Shown one piece after another: positions 56,868 through 58,147 of a stretch of 64,000 nt of DNA. A program made the position numbers and the translations under genes. Position 1 is the first letter of the stretch, and the number at the start of each line of letters is the position of its first letter. The stretch is from Sebastes aleutianus (lineage: Eukaryota > Chordata > Actinopteri > Perciformes > Sebastidae): contig CAKAKS010000066.1 in assembly GCA_916700875.1 (NCBI GenBank), positions 3,885,742 to 3,949,741 of the forward strand. Direction: 5' to 3'. Below the pieces are notes generated by a model. The model worked only from the letters and a program-made list of their open reading frames with translations, was not told the DNA's origin and did not search any database.

Positions 56868-58147
56868 TTAAAAATGATAAAAAATTGGGCAAAATGTGCA
56901 TGCAAGTGTTCAAAGAGGGAGTGTTTCATGTGTTTTATGTGTGTGTGTTAGGATTTACATCAACAGGTGGGATGTGCAGCAGGAAAAGATATGAAGGATC
57001 TATTCTTACTCTTTCACTGCTCGAGTAAACAAATGTTTTTATACCTCAATCATTTCTGAAACAATGATGGAACATGTTAATACCAAGGGGGCAAGATAAA
57101 ACTTATTTTGCCAACTAACGGCTTGTTGTCTGCCAAACTGGCTGATAAAGTGACAGAAATGTACCAGATACTGGCTGGTTAAATCCCTTCCTGATATTAA
57201 AATACTTTGCCAGGGTTATCCAATGTTCTTCCATTTGAAGTAAATCAAAAGCCAAATGAAATGTGCCAACAAGCCAACACCAAGGAACTGCTAAACATCA
57301 GTTCCCTGTTGAGTATTTTGTTTCAAAATACATCTTTAGTCGGCATCAACTCCATGAAAAGGTATTAATCACGGAAGAAAATAGCTATCTAGTTTAATTT
57401 GACATATCGTCTCACACACAGACTAAAGTTTGTCAATATCACGACAGCGATTATTGACTAAAAACATTACAAATTTACAAACAGTGAACATTGTAAACAT
57501 GAGTTTATGGTCTCAATCGCTAGTTTCAAGTCTTCTTCAATACAGCATGATGTTCATTTAGTAAATTATGGTCCCATTTAGAGTCAGATAGACCATAAAG
57601 CAGGGGATACTTTAGGGCGGGGCTACCTTGTGATTGACAGGTCGTTACCACAGCGTTGTCCGGTCTGGGAGTTGTCCGTGATTTCGTCTTAAAACTTTAA
57701 CCCTTTCACAGTGTGATTTCACTTCATGAAAGTTAACTAACATTTTGGTCGCCGGAAAATGTGATATTCAGCGTTCGCTTGTACTTAGCTCCACCCTCTC
57801 ATGTCACTTCTGGTTGCAAAAAAACAAGATGGTGACGGCCAAAACGCTGAACTCGAGACTTCAAAACCGTACTCCACAAACCAATAGGTGACAGACAGTT
57901 GTGAGCCTTGAATAAACTTACATGCTTCTTGTTAGTTCACCAACTAGTGCTGCAAGTAGTCAATATGTCCCCATACTTGTTCTAATTGGTAACCTATGTA
58001 ATACATTATCCAACTGCAACATAAAGCAAATGTGGGCTGTCTTTACCTGTTCCCATCCCGCTCAGCACTGCTCCGTCGCTGACACCTGAGGCATTGGTGT
58101 TGTTGGTGGGAGCGTTGTGGGGCGCCAGGCTGGGCAGAAACAGACAC
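8312..58147 (-). CDS. wdfy3: wdfy3 (ALFY), 3' two thirds of gene, 49 exons, partial at 5' end
   Basis: WDFY3/ALFY is a very large scaffold that links ubiquitinated aggregates and p62 bodies to the autophagy machinery (LC3/GABARAP, ATG5) and binds PI3P. Forty-nine consecutive minus-strand exons were traced by protein similarity and splice sites. Their lengths sum to 7411 bases, giving 2469 residues plus a TGA stop, with phases agreeing at every junction. Domains in order: LamG-like segment (e1-e5), armadillo-like helical region (e6-e25), PH (e27-e30), BEACH (e32-e38), WD40 (e40-e44 and e47-e48), linker with LIR motif FVFV (e46), FYVE finger (e48-e49). The zinc-finger signature RRHHCRNCG and the intact LIR favour WDFY3 over the paralogue WDFY4, which lacks a good FYVE. 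The N-terminal exons lie beyond position 64000. All introns are GT-AG except one GC-AG. No frameshift or internal stop was seen, so the gene looks functional. Confidence 0.97.
8530..8962. repeat. MITE-like repeat in intron e48/e49
   Basis: Begins GGCTACATCCACACTAATACG and ends with CAATGTAGACGCAC-like sequence, a pattern of short non-autonomous DNA transposons. Fills most of the 878-base intron. Confidence 0.4.
9311..9508 (-). CDS. wdfy3: wdfy3 exon e48, last WD repeat and FYVE first half
   Basis: 198 bases encoding DHSKILVGDGRGRVFSWSV through CGQLFCQK. The FYVE domain shows the WVKD box, the C-x2-C pair CSGC and the PI3P-binding RRHHCRNCG. Donor AA|GTAAGT. Confidence 0.98.
9758..9869 (-). 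CDS. wdfy3: wdfy3 exon e47, WD40
   Basis: 112 bases encoding GYRWERQLVFRSKLTMHTAF through SLAIS. Donor AA|GTAAGA. Confidence 0.96.
10056..10334 (-). CDS. wdfy3: wdfy3 exon e46, linker with LIR motif and His-Pro repeat
   Basis: 279 bases. It begins ARTGASWSMDSSSDDSHRW, continues through SIDEKDGFVFVNYSEGQT with the LIR core FVFV (10234-10245), then a run of ten His-Pro units (10138-10197), then RTYNQLRAG. The LIR in human ALFY binds GABARAP-family proteins. The His-Pro run is far longer than the short HPHP stretch remembered for human. Donor GCCG|GTGGGT. Confidence 0.95.
10138..10197 (-). repeat. in-frame CAY-CCN tandem repeat encoding ten His-Pro units
   Basis: Sixty bases of alternating His and Pro codons with mixed CAT/CAC usage, so not a perfect hexanucleotide repeat. 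It lies about 12 residues after the LIR core. Confidence 0.95.
10234..10245 (-). other. LIR / GABARAP-interaction motif codons (FVFV)
   Basis: Aromatic-x-x-aliphatic core F-V-F-V preceded by acidic DEKDG and followed by NYSEG. The equivalent human ALFY motif is F-I-F-V. Confidence 0.85.
10564..10707 (-). CDS. wdfy3: wdfy3 exon e45, acidic linker
   Basis: 144 bases encoding EGGEPHNGEEDSSESDGEEP through VHRPR. A low-complexity insert inside the WD40 region; serine/acid-rich. Donor AGAG|GTACTC. Confidence 0.94.
10933..11026 (-). CDS. wdfy3: wdfy3 exon e44
   Basis: 94 bases encoding FWRMEFLQVPETPAPEPV through CVEEKI. FWRMEFLQVPETPAPEP is conserved and closes a blade before the acidic linker. 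Donor ATCG|GTGAGT. Confidence 0.95.
11086..11600. repeat. unclassified repeat, related in its start to 31927-32425
   Basis: GGGCTCTTTCACC-GTTTGGT start also seen at 31927. Occupies most of the 870-base intron e43/e44. Confidence 0.35.
11897..12079 (-). CDS. wdfy3: wdfy3 exon e43, WD40
   Basis: 183 bases (61 codons) encoding GDIVSCAGTYIHVWSING through GHSDGVVR. The acceptor is TAG directly after about 39 bases of TG repeat, with no pyrimidine tract. Phase 0 at both ends, so skipping would stay in frame. Confidence 0.97.
12082..12120 (-). repeat. (TG)n abutting the e43 acceptor
   Basis: About 39 bases of CA on plus (TG in the transcript), interrupted once by CG, ending directly at TAG of the splice acceptor. 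Confidence 0.95.
12200..12379 (-). CDS. wdfy3: wdfy3 exon e42, WD40
   Basis: 180 bases (60 codons) encoding ALLGHTDAVTCLTASSAYH through ALCINELT. Two WD repeats: LLGHTD..T....VSGSRDRTCIIWD and QLRGHRAPV. Donor ACG|GTGAGC. Confidence 0.97.
12470..12628 (-). CDS. wdfy3: wdfy3 exon e41, WD40
   Basis: 159 bases (53 codons) encoding ALVVYECLSEWGQILCAI through SLTLKQ. Contains ITGNTSTAICVWE, a WD repeat end. Donor CAG|GTAAAA. Confidence 0.96.
12670..12968 (-). repeat. MITE-like repeat copy 1 (family A)
   Basis: Reverse-complement similarity to 16174-16532; both end in GATTAATCG-rich termini with TTAGTTGCAGCTCTAA. Confidence 0.8.
13524..13678 (-). CDS. wdfy3: wdfy3 exon e40, WD40
   Basis: 155 bases encoding ELKEPVGQIVCTDKGIVAV through YESDK. 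First blade of the C-terminal WD40 propeller. Acceptor TAG, donor AAG|GTAACA. Confidence 0.96.
13800..13941 (-). CDS. wdfy3: wdfy3 exon e39, BEACH to WD40
   Basis: 142 bases encoding LFKKPHPPKRVRSKANGDV through LAPVK. LFKKPHPPKR ends the BEACH domain. Donor AAAG|GTACAT. Confidence 0.96.
14258..14497. repeat. foldback MITE in intron e38/e39
   Basis: ACGGAGTATTAGGGCCACAT at the left is the exact inverse of the right end at 14497; the middle is ACGAGAAAAA/TTCTCGTAAA-type sequence. Confidence 0.85.
14742..14954 (-). CDS. wdfy3: wdfy3 exon e38, BEACH end
   Basis: 213 bases (71 codons) encoding ALECDYVSAHLHEWIDLIF through NNFGQIPKQ. HEWIDLIFGYKQ.G and NVFHHLFYEG are BEACH motifs. Donor CAG|GTCGGA. 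Confidence 0.97.
15035..15126 (-). CDS. wdfy3: wdfy3 exon e37, BEACH
   Basis: 92 bases encoding AKQNGTKLGDVILPPWAKG through FIRVHRD. DV.LPPWAKGDP is conserved. The donor GAT|GTAGGA is weak and makes the last residue Asp where human has Glu. Confidence 0.92.
15237..15390 (-). CDS. wdfy3: wdfy3 exon e36, BEACH
   Basis: 154 bases encoding GGHFDLADRMFHSVREAW through NANNFDLG. DVKELIPEFFYLPEFL is the core BEACH motif. The acceptor lies nine bases after a 48-base TG run. Donor CTGG|GTCAGT. Confidence 0.97.
15399..15446 (-). repeat. (TG)n nine bases upstream of the e36 acceptor
   Basis: A 48-base pure CA run on plus (TG in the transcript), followed by the short stretch ATTACCAG leading into e36. 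Confidence 0.95.
15842..15948 (-). CDS. wdfy3: wdfy3 exon e35, BEACH
   Basis: 107 bases encoding ETPAYHYGTHYSSAMIVAS through QTFLRLQ. HYGTHYS is the diagnostic BEACH motif. Donor CAG|GTTTGA. Confidence 0.97.
16174..16532 (+). repeat. MITE-like repeat copy 2 (family A)
   Basis: GGGGCTGCAACCAACGATTAT start and GATTAATCGTTACAGCTCTA end form inverted termini. Central blocks match copy 1 on the opposite strand. Confidence 0.8.
16667..16784 (-). CDS. wdfy3: wdfy3 exon e34, BEACH
   Basis: 118 bases encoding ELDLNNPKTFRNLAKPMG through WEDPNG. FRNL.KPMGAQ is a BEACH signature. Donor AACG|GTGAGA. Confidence 0.97.
16874..16993 (-). CDS. wdfy3: wdfy3 exon e33, BEACH
   Basis: 120 bases (40 codons) encoding RGEISNFQYLMHLNTLAGR through ILADFDSE. 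NFQYLM.LN..AGRS.ND and YPVFPWIL are BEACH family signatures. Donor GAG|GTAAAC. Confidence 0.97.
17094..17148 (-). CDS. wdfy3: wdfy3 exon e32, BEACH start
   Basis: 55 bases, the shortest exon found, encoding SGLLSTLVGEKSVTQRWE. TQRWE marks the first BEACH helix. Donor GAG|GTAAGA. Confidence 0.94.
17149..18285. other. introns around e31, no further feature
   Basis: Apart from e31 (17512-17592) I see only AT-rich intron sequence with splice signals and no recognisable repeat or RNA gene. Confidence 0.6.
17512..17592 (-). CDS. wdfy3: wdfy3 exon e31, PH to BEACH linker
   Basis: 81 bases encoding FLAVVPSLADSSESVSGQRP through SVEQG. Donor AAGG|GTAACC. Confidence 0.94.
18286..18371 (-). CDS. wdfy3: wdfy3 exon e30, PH domain end
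   Basis: 86 bases encoding PMAVEVFSADGRNYLLAF through RNKVYQR. The motif VEVF.ADGR.YLLAF is the last PH strand and helix. Donor CAAAG|GTACTG. Confidence 0.95.
18515..18635 (-). CDS. wdfy3: wdfy3 exon e29, PH domain
   Basis: 121 bases encoding LQEAIIPRGARQGQSLLKR through HKRRYLLQ. Includes CSIFAYEDIKEVHKRRY. Donor CAG|GTCAGC. Confidence 0.96.
18757..19250. repeat. dispersed repeat in intron e28/e29
   Basis: Starts CCCATATCGTGCTCATTTTC and ends near ACAATATGGAGCCTTTAA, a form typical of fish non-autonomous elements. Only one copy in the window. Confidence 0.45.
19800..19948 (-). CDS. wdfy3: wdfy3 exon e28, PH domain
   Basis: 149 bases encoding IQHMYRCARVQGLDTSEGL through RDIDTLPP. Contains LFGKEHFYVIDGYTMT of the BEACH-type PH domain. 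Donor AA|GTAGGT. Confidence 0.95.
20225..20684 (+). repeat. half copy of foldback repeat (family B)
   Basis: TTAAAGGGATAGTTTGGATG start and the block GTCTGGTGGCTTTGAAGA match 39080-39890. The right terminus is missing; it stops about 55 bases from exon e27. Confidence 0.85.
20740..20903 (-). CDS. wdfy3: wdfy3 exon e27, PH domain start
   Basis: 164 bases encoding LVKAPLKRSRSTADGADED through LLRLLEEGEK. The acidic linker precedes the first PH strand. Donor AAG|GTCAGA. Confidence 0.95.
20995..21163 (-). CDS. wdfy3: wdfy3 exon e26, entry to PH-BEACH module
   Basis: 169 bases encoding KPQRYRRAISYDSKEYYVRL through EDTIARVKG. Acceptor CCAG follows a good pyrimidine tract. The joint with e25 is in frame, but about 15-20 residues present in remembered human protein (ending DDIPQKK) are absent, so a small exon may be skipped or missed. 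Confidence 0.94.
21250..21544. repeat. short repeat rich in ATCGATAC/GTATCGCG
   Basis: TATCGATACGCTTGAGTATC at the left and CCCGTATCATGATACGTATC at the right, ending GCAGCCCTAAT, suggest a MITE relic between e26 and the DIRS element. Confidence 0.45.
21799..21969 (+). repeat. DIRS left inverted terminal repeat
   Basis: GACCGCCAGAGGACGGTGCT through CTTCTCGCC, near-identical over more than 150 bases to the reverse complement of 27411-27575. Contains a TATAAAACCCC stretch that could be a TATA-type promoter. Confidence 0.95.
22082..22121 (+). repeat. poly(A) tract in the DIRS 5' leader
   Basis: About 35 A residues preceded by GAAAGAAAGAAGAAG. It is upstream of the first ORF, so it is not a tail of the element. 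Confidence 0.9.
22305..22625 (+). repeat. imperfect tandem repeat in the DIRS 5' leader
   Basis: About four units of 65-85 bases built on CAGTGCCTGAGTGCGCTGCT followed by CATATGATAGCTTTTGTTTA and an AAGCCTTGTTAAGTT stretch. It lies between the left terminal repeat and the gag-like ORF. Confidence 0.85.
22796..24511 (+). CDS. DIRS ORF1, gag-like protein
   Basis: 571 codons from the first ATG (a GTG nine bases upstream is in frame but unlikely in a eukaryote). The N-terminus has closely spaced cysteines: CNTC at residues 6-9, then CPACLG and CMCC within the first 50 residues, a zinc-finger-like pattern. A basic segment RRRAVARGPPKRLKR follows near residue 80, and the C-terminus is rich in Arg, Gly and Pro, suggesting nucleic-acid binding. 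The position and size match the structural ORF of vertebrate DIRS elements. The 3' end overlaps the RT frame by about 50 bases from its first ATG. No stops inside. Confidence 0.85.
   Translation: MLGSHVCNTCMAPLHTEDGHDQCPACLGIEHLRAGVSDNPCMCCSFMPLSVRMARIAEIGGDTGLAPASGPADPTTSKRRRAVARGPPKRLKRVDTLALKVGSLSSEFAQIKELLFNLQPVNRRPVTGGDSATRDSPSQDDDDDDVLSTAASCSLFTDMGQDVEKATASQASDAFSQGSDGGSLHGSAAGHATMKPAIRMALARLGLDEAPVTAAPSSAFFRQTPQSTAFSVPPSKPYIEELQRCWADPKLFSHHTSDCRNLAAMQEAGSYGLDRMGPVEPAIASLIVSPDEALRTDARCPRPQCRLTDDLLARSYNIAARMGRMGNSFSHLILALSQSLQETGTDPAAQTLSDASLQAFAFMSRELGRLMSTMTLARRQVWLAQSPLAEGCRRTLRSLPVVPGQMFGPAAQQALERSAQADQARQQFAGLRRGPIPRQRDLFTPGPSHSYPPARPGGRARASRYSGQYDKPRQALSRPAFQMPRGPAPRCRPPKGFRGRGGSDLRLEGPVSDTSHSSTSATGRGRPQTLGWCPLCPRDTRYSSDAGHPLSAGSECLWSQIPQNPWPSARN
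24460..26241 (+). CDS. DIRS reverse transcriptase / RNase H with C-terminal methyltransferase-like segment
   Basis: The open frame runs back to 24388 or earlier, but the first ATG is at 24460 with A at -3. From that ATG the product is 593 residues. RT motifs: IDLKDAYFHVPI, the PFGLSLAPRIF block, and catalytic YLDDWLL. RNase H residues: D in VVETDASLLGWG, E in LELRAIYLAL, D in VRTDSTSAVYHI and the final D in NIAADVLSR. After RNase H comes a domain with VDVFASEAS, DALAHTWP and YAFPPIPLI. DIRS elements are described as carrying a Dam-like N6-adenine methyltransferase in this position, and I infer this segment is that region. The whole frame is open. Confidence 0.92.
   Translation: MSVVTDPAKSLALSQELVTLIEKDAIEPVEWHTRLSGFYSVYFLIPKKDGGFRPILDLRGLNKFLKVRPFRMLRMTDVLQSIAQGAWFVSIDLKDAYFHVPIAPHHRQFLRFAFRGRAYQFKVMPFGLSLAPRIFTRCVTAALSPMQARGLTILPYLDDWLLISPTVEHAVRDTATLLGHVSQLGLTVNYTKSNLTPSQRVDYLGMTLDSQSMRAFLSPKRVEAILQLIGCFQRGRVLKYGLFLRLLGMLTAASMVVPLGLLSLRPLQIWVNGLHLDPKWHRGRSVRVSNSCCRTLKPWRSKVYLTTGVPLGVIPSRREVVETDASLLGWGAVWQRRTIKGRWSVQQRLEHINVLELRAIYLALRHFLPVLKDRHVLVRTDSTSAVYHINHQGGTRSRQSLRVSQQLLTWAFPHFLSLRAIHLPGAQNIAADVLSRQGPPEGEWRLHPEVVGVIWSRYGRAEVDVFASEASAHCPLWYSLRERTSPLGQDALAHTWPACLLYAFPPIPLIRVTLDRVQVGGHKLLLVAPNWPGRPWFPVLLKLVNGEPWRLPRRPDLLSQLEGRIWHPNPDRLQLCVWPLEARIPSWHPVTSQ
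26103..27245 (+). CDS. DIRS tyrosine recombinase
   Basis: 380 residues from an ATG in a strong context (GCCATGG) to the TAG at 27243-27245. The same frame is open back to 24384, but that part is antiparallel in meaning to the RT frame and is probably not translated alone. Core-binding part: APSTRSLYANRWKLFSQWC and RFLQSLLDGG. Catalytic residues: Arg in SAKRVGELHAL, HxxR in KCHSTRSVS, Trp in AAATWESS and the nucleophile Tyr in FGRYYRVN. This replaces the DDE integrase of LTR elements. The start overlaps the RT ORF end by about 139 bases. Confidence 0.93.
   Translation: MASPKETRPSLSAGRTHMASESRSPSAVCLAIGSQDPLLASCDQSVIHTVLSSRAPSTRSLYANRWKLFSQWCKTKGEVPESCSVAIILRFLQSLLDGGRCASTLKVYTAAISVGHLRVDNQTVGSHYLVSQFLKGAQRLRPPRVTVVPSWDLKLVLRVLCQPPFEPLEQAELRWLSAKTAFLLAITSAKRVGELHALSVSEMCIRWYPDGSGVTLLPNPSFMPKRVPPSHVNQAIELATFSQPGSSEGPEEPSVLLCPVRALKAYVEATANLRKTDQLFVCYGGCKKGEPLSKQRLSNWIVDVILHAYRSEGLPLPSNVKCHSTRSVSTSWAALKGVSLQDIGAAATWESSCTFGRYYRVNVAAPHAVATAVLSTASIP
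27284..27385. repeat. DIRS internal complementary region
   Basis: Bases 27284-27334 are the exact reverse complement of 21780-21830. Bases 27332-27385 are the exact reverse complement of 27565-27618. The halves overlap by the AAC triplet, as predicted if they template the joined ends of a circle. Confidence 0.96.
27411..27575 (-). repeat. DIRS right inverted terminal repeat
   Basis: Reverse complement of the left repeat; shared blocks include GCGTGATGACGTAGGGG and GTGCTAAAGCACCGTCCTCT. Confidence 0.95.
27619..29556. other. intron sequence right of the DIRS element
   Basis: No exon or repeat family recognised except a GGA run at 28227-28261. Confidence 0.5.
28227..28261 (+). repeat. (GGA)n microsatellite
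   Basis: About eleven GGA units; gives a spurious poly-Glu open frame. Confidence 0.95.
29557..29787 (-). CDS. wdfy3: wdfy3 exon e25
   Basis: 231 bases (77 codons) encoding RQQNALKYVTEEWASIEYE through YPYIPEMEPNTNCAT. The block GLWGPPIGSHLDKFVLEMTE is typical of the region just before the PH-BEACH module. Donor ACG|GTATGT opens the DIRS-bearing intron. Confidence 0.96.
30470..30547 (-). CDS. wdfy3: wdfy3 exon e24
   Basis: 78 bases (26 codons) encoding ETFQWMFTHIAVVRDLVAM through KEYQE. Donor GAG|GTAACA. Confidence 0.95.
30648..30805 (-). CDS. wdfy3: wdfy3 exon e23
   Basis: 158 bases encoding VHEKKCISRGEAVAPATQ through LNKNSLSAQ. A basic, serine-rich stretch (LSRVSSGFGLSKLTGVRRNK). Donor CAG|GTACAC. 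Confidence 0.95.
31478..31660 (-). CDS. wdfy3: wdfy3 exon e22
   Basis: 183 bases encoding GRQLLLKAVNRVWTELMH through LKSWQNHL. A short AC repeat begins about 11 bases into the following intron. Donor CTGG|GTGAGG. Confidence 0.95.
31927..32425. repeat. MITE-like repeat in intron e21/e22
   Basis: Left GGGGCTCTTTCACACCTATA and right end CAGGTGTGAAAAGCACTC have inverted TTTCACACCT/AGGTGTGAAA termini. Confidence 0.6.
32937..33046 (-). CDS. wdfy3: wdfy3 exon e21
   Basis: 110 bases encoding SSVEGFGLEAEARMTTWHVM through HDVSEG. The acceptor is a tandem CAGCAG; use of the second AG (exon from 33043) removes one Ser. Similarity in length to the human segment favours the first AG. Confidence 0.94.
33044..33049 (-). 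promoter_or_regulatory. tandem NAGNAG acceptor of e21
   Basis: CAGCAG on the gene strand after a pyrimidine-rich stretch. Choice of the second AG drops one Ser. Confidence 0.7.
33337..34224. repeat. foldback repeat with about 85-base inverted ends and an internal copy
   Basis: Left GACGGCGTATTAGGCCCATT and right AATGGTCCTAATATGCCGTC are inverted, including the GAGCCAGGGGAGGGGGGT block. A further copy of the end (GGACCATTGTAAGTAAAA) begins near 33782, suggesting nesting. Confidence 0.85.
34879..35108 (-). CDS. wdfy3: wdfy3 exon e20
   Basis: 230 bases encoding SKRRSQGLSLDTIYHCLN through AHCFICLHSG. Contains the conserved VNRNLVLGPGNHDQDF block. Donor GGGAG|GTAAGG. Confidence 0.96.
35401..36102. 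repeat. TIR-bearing non-autonomous element (family C), about 700 bp
   Basis: Begins AGGGCTGTCAATCAATTAAA and ends ACTTTGACAGCCCT. Interior is rich in AATTAATCGCAA. Related fragment at 52028-52150. Confidence 0.85.
37501..38057 (+). repeat. TIR-bearing element (family D), copy 1
   Basis: AGGGCTGTACCGAATAGTGC start, ATTTGGTACAGCC end. Same order and orientation of blocks as copy 2 (GATCAGGCTACACTAATATT, GTGGCTGCGTAGGATTGTTT). Confidence 0.87.
38238..38398 (-). CDS. wdfy3: wdfy3 exon e19
   Basis: 161 bases encoding GEDASLPLSSGGSYQILVNN through VDFIVQLIGQ. Donor CAG|GTACAA. Confidence 0.95.
39080..39890. repeat. complete foldback repeat (family B)
   Basis: Left end AAAGGGACAGTTCAGTTGTT and right end CCAAACTATCCCTTT are inverted; internal blocks CCAGACTTCATTGTCAAAAA and its inverse show a long palindromic structure of about 810 bases. 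Confidence 0.88.
40061..40160 (-). CDS. wdfy3: wdfy3 exon e18
   Basis: 100 bases encoding ASPERSTRTQQKEFQSNIL through AADVLL. Donor CTAG|GTCAGA. Confidence 0.94.
40289..40522 (-). CDS. wdfy3: wdfy3 exon e17
   Basis: 234 bases (78 codons) encoding VTDLDDEAGSPTEEFKAF through PIIDLLLE. Highly conserved MNRSQSEYCNVGSKT and FDFMRVLIMDNL blocks. Donor GAG|GTGAGG. Confidence 0.97.
40523..41129. other. intron e16/e17, nothing recognised
   Basis: Ordinary intron sequence, no repeat or RNA gene seen. Confidence 0.5.
41130..41309 (-). CDS. wdfy3: wdfy3 exon e16
   Basis: 180 bases (60 codons) encoding PWQSEEEGSWLREYPVTL through FNIRPYSEM. Donor ATG|GTAAGG. Confidence 0.97.
41826..42062. repeat. short dispersed repeat in intron e15/e16
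   Basis: TTAAAGGAACAGTGTGTAGC start and the block GGAATATAATATTCGTCAGT are of a type common in fish introns. Single copy here. Confidence 0.5.
42154..42288 (-). CDS. wdfy3: wdfy3 exon e15
   Basis: 135 bases (45 codons) encoding FDLDSIWTFIFGIPASSG through LRSMLNL. Donor CTG|GTGAGA. Phase 0 on both sides. Confidence 0.96.
42589..43218 (+). repeat. TIR-bearing element (family D), copy 2
   Basis: AGGGCTGTACCGATTAGTTC start and ATTCGGTACAGCCCT end form the inverted termini. Direct orientation relative to copy 1. Confidence 0.87.
43552..43742 (-). CDS. wdfy3: wdfy3 exon e14
   Basis: 191 bases encoding GFNVGRSAGGRSTLREINR through PVIELPDSLQ. Acceptor TAG, donor CAG|GTACAT. The human protein, as remembered, has about 15 further residues before the next conserved block; no small exon for them was found in the following intron. 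Confidence 0.95.
44037..44189. repeat. short MITE with CAGTGGTT termini
   Basis: CAGTGGTTCTCAACCT at the left and AGGTTGAAAACCACTG at the right, 153 bases apart end to end. Confidence 0.8.
44568..44785 (-). CDS. wdfy3: wdfy3 exon e13
   Basis: 218 bases encoding ACEELVRTLGFDWLLMFM through TNKIGTVLG. Contains LWILVVLLSNQSILNRFKEG. Donor CTGG|GTGAGT. Confidence 0.96.
45187..45386. repeat. MITE with internal perfect hairpin
   Basis: Termini GACTGCATTCACACCAGATC and GATCTGGCGTGAATACAGCC. Inside, 45265-45295 is a 14 bp stem (CCCATTGACTGCGA and its inverse) with a three-base loop. Confidence 0.85.
45633..45753 (-). CDS. wdfy3: wdfy3 exon e12
   Basis: 121 bases encoding GNDDDFGGLLSANLILLRN through the end of a TTKEKCTVNAQ segment. 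The junction CA|GTAAGT joins to G|GCGTGTGAGG of e13. Confidence 0.94.
45842..45936 (-). CDS. wdfy3: wdfy3 exon e11
   Basis: 95 bases encoding FGQFISSTLPTFAVCEKF through NNEEKIDG. Donor GGAG|GTAACA. Confidence 0.94.
46137..46298 (-). CDS. wdfy3: wdfy3 exon e10, armadillo-like region
   Basis: 162 bases encoding (S)EAAKNAKLLREFQLIP through QGFPNPYDLLR. Conserved LTLRDTSLSQPTVAAISNV stretch. Donor CTCAG|GTAAAC. Confidence 0.95.
46439..46444 (-). promoter_or_regulatory. non-canonical GC 5' splice site of e9
   Basis: Sequence on the gene strand is CCAG|GCAAGT. Apart from C at +2 it is a perfect match to the U1 consensus, as is usual for GC-AG introns. Confidence 0.85.
46445..46518 (-). CDS. wdfy3: wdfy3 exon e9, ends at a GC donor
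   Basis: 74 bases encoding VWLHAPYELHLSLFEHF through LLTES. The frame and the next exon (S|EAAKNAK) require the junction ATCCAG|GCAAGT, a GC-AG intron. A GT 4 bases further in would break the frame. Confidence 0.93.
46799..46951 (-). CDS. wdfy3: wdfy3 exon e8, armadillo-like region
   Basis: 153 bases (51 codons) encoding LLAMLLKKKRSLLNSHIL through FQDLLCDFE. Phase 0 at both ends. Donor GAG|GTGAGG. Confidence 0.95.
47164..47354 (-). CDS. wdfy3: wdfy3 exon e7, armadillo-like region
   Basis: 191 bases encoding GVRAFVAKPVATNLQYVG through KEMERIKGYQ. Contains AAAILGLVAMASDVEGLY, near-identical to human. Donor CAG|GTTAGA. Confidence 0.96.
47478..47589 (-). CDS. wdfy3: wdfy3 exon e6
   Basis: 112 bases encoding LTVSSHENATPVKLIHN through AAVIGYLG. 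Short exon, identified by similarity to the human segment SSHENATPVKLIHNSAGHLNG. Acceptor TAG, donor TTAG|GTAAAC. Confidence 0.93.
47590..48977. other. intron e5/e6, nothing recognised
   Basis: 1.4 kb of intron without an identifiable exon, repeat family or RNA gene. Confidence 0.5.
48978..49138 (-). CDS. wdfy3: wdfy3 exon e5
   Basis: 161 bases encoding KDSKTEVAPASPVALVPE through KLDSKAIAKQ. The variable linker after the LamG segment gives way to the conserved EKVSFSLYALSVS stretch. Donor CAG|GTCAGA. Confidence 0.95.
49245..49476 (-). CDS. wdfy3: wdfy3 exon e4, LamG-like domain
   Basis: 232 bases encoding LHYVHSAPGGSGS through GSFQAVYLPC. Residues STVYGYVGTPPAQRQ and WRLGPSHFLEE match the conserved domain core. 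Donor CCT|GTGAGT splits the Cys codon. Confidence 0.96.
50225..50284 (+). repeat. LINE-type 3' tail with CTAT microsatellite
   Basis: TTCCCTAGGGATCAATAAAG followed by TACTATCTATCAATCTATCT is a form frequently seen at 3' ends of fish LINEs. The flanking 49690-50050 is very AT-rich. Confidence 0.5.
50815..51103 (-). repeat. MITE-like repeat copy 3 (family A), diverged
   Basis: Ends in ATTAGTTGCAGCCCTAA and contains the ATCGATTAATCATTT stretch typical of family A. Confidence 0.6.
51122..51183. repeat. (AC)n microsatellite, about 62 bases
   Basis: Uninterrupted AC run about 130 bases into the intron after e3 on the gene strand. Confidence 0.97.
51313..51497 (-). CDS. wdfy3: wdfy3 exon e3, LamG-like domain
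   Basis: 185 bases encoding (S)ADESSEEASFYEIL through DGQLINTVK. The acceptor is a tandem AAGCAG, so a form starting at 51494 and one residue shorter is equally in frame. Donor AAG|GTACAC. Confidence 0.95.
51495..51500 (-). promoter_or_regulatory. tandem NAGNAG acceptor of e3
   Basis: AAG followed directly by CAG on the gene strand. Both keep the frame and differ by one Ala codon after the split Ser. Confidence 0.7.
52028..52150. repeat. fragment of family C element
   Basis: AGGGCTCTCATTCGATTACA start followed by TTAATCGCGATTAATTGCAT, matching the left end of 35401-36102. Confidence 0.75.
52964..53182 (-). CDS. wdfy3: wdfy3 exon e2, LamG-like domain
   Basis: 219 bases encoding GERLFPPPSGLSYSTWFC through KEELLQSY. 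The motif FPPPSGLSYS.W is the conserved start of the concanavalin-A-like domain of WDFY3/neurobeachin-type proteins. Donor is T|GTGAGT. Confidence 0.96.
54209..54625 (+). repeat. dispersed repeat (family E), copy 1
   Basis: CCTATTGGTTTGTGGAGTAC start; includes GGTGGAGCTAAGTACAA, CCCGCCCTAAAG and GAAGACTTGAAACTAGC. Inverted copy at 57484-57893. Confidence 0.9.
55195..56460 (+). repeat. polypurine tract, (GAGGA)n-like, about 1.2 kb
   Basis: Almost all A and G on plus from about 55200, densest 55600-56450 with GAGGAGAGGAGAAAAGAGG units. On the gene strand it is a polypyrimidine tract inside the e1/e2 intron. Confidence 0.95.
56797..56866 (+). repeat. (TG)n microsatellite
   Basis: TG run of about 70 bases with a few interruptions. 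Confidence 0.95.
57484..57893 (-). repeat. dispersed repeat (family E), copy 2, inverted
   Basis: Reverse complement of copy 1 over about 400 bases, ending GTACTCCACAAACCAATAGG. The two copies face each other across 2.9 kb. Confidence 0.9.
58047..58147 (-). CDS. wdfy3: wdfy3 exon e1 (first exon visible in window)
   Basis: 101 bases, entering in mid-codon. It encodes CLFLPSLAPHNAP through LSGMGT, the start of the LamG-like region. Acceptor CAG at 58148-58150, donor GTAAAG just below 58047. The segment between PTNNT and GAVLSG differs from the remembered human sequence. Confidence 0.93.

Noticed and set aside
8312..58147. WDFY4 rather than WDFY3
   Set aside because: Complete FYVE finger, conserved LIR and close match along the entire length favour WDFY3.
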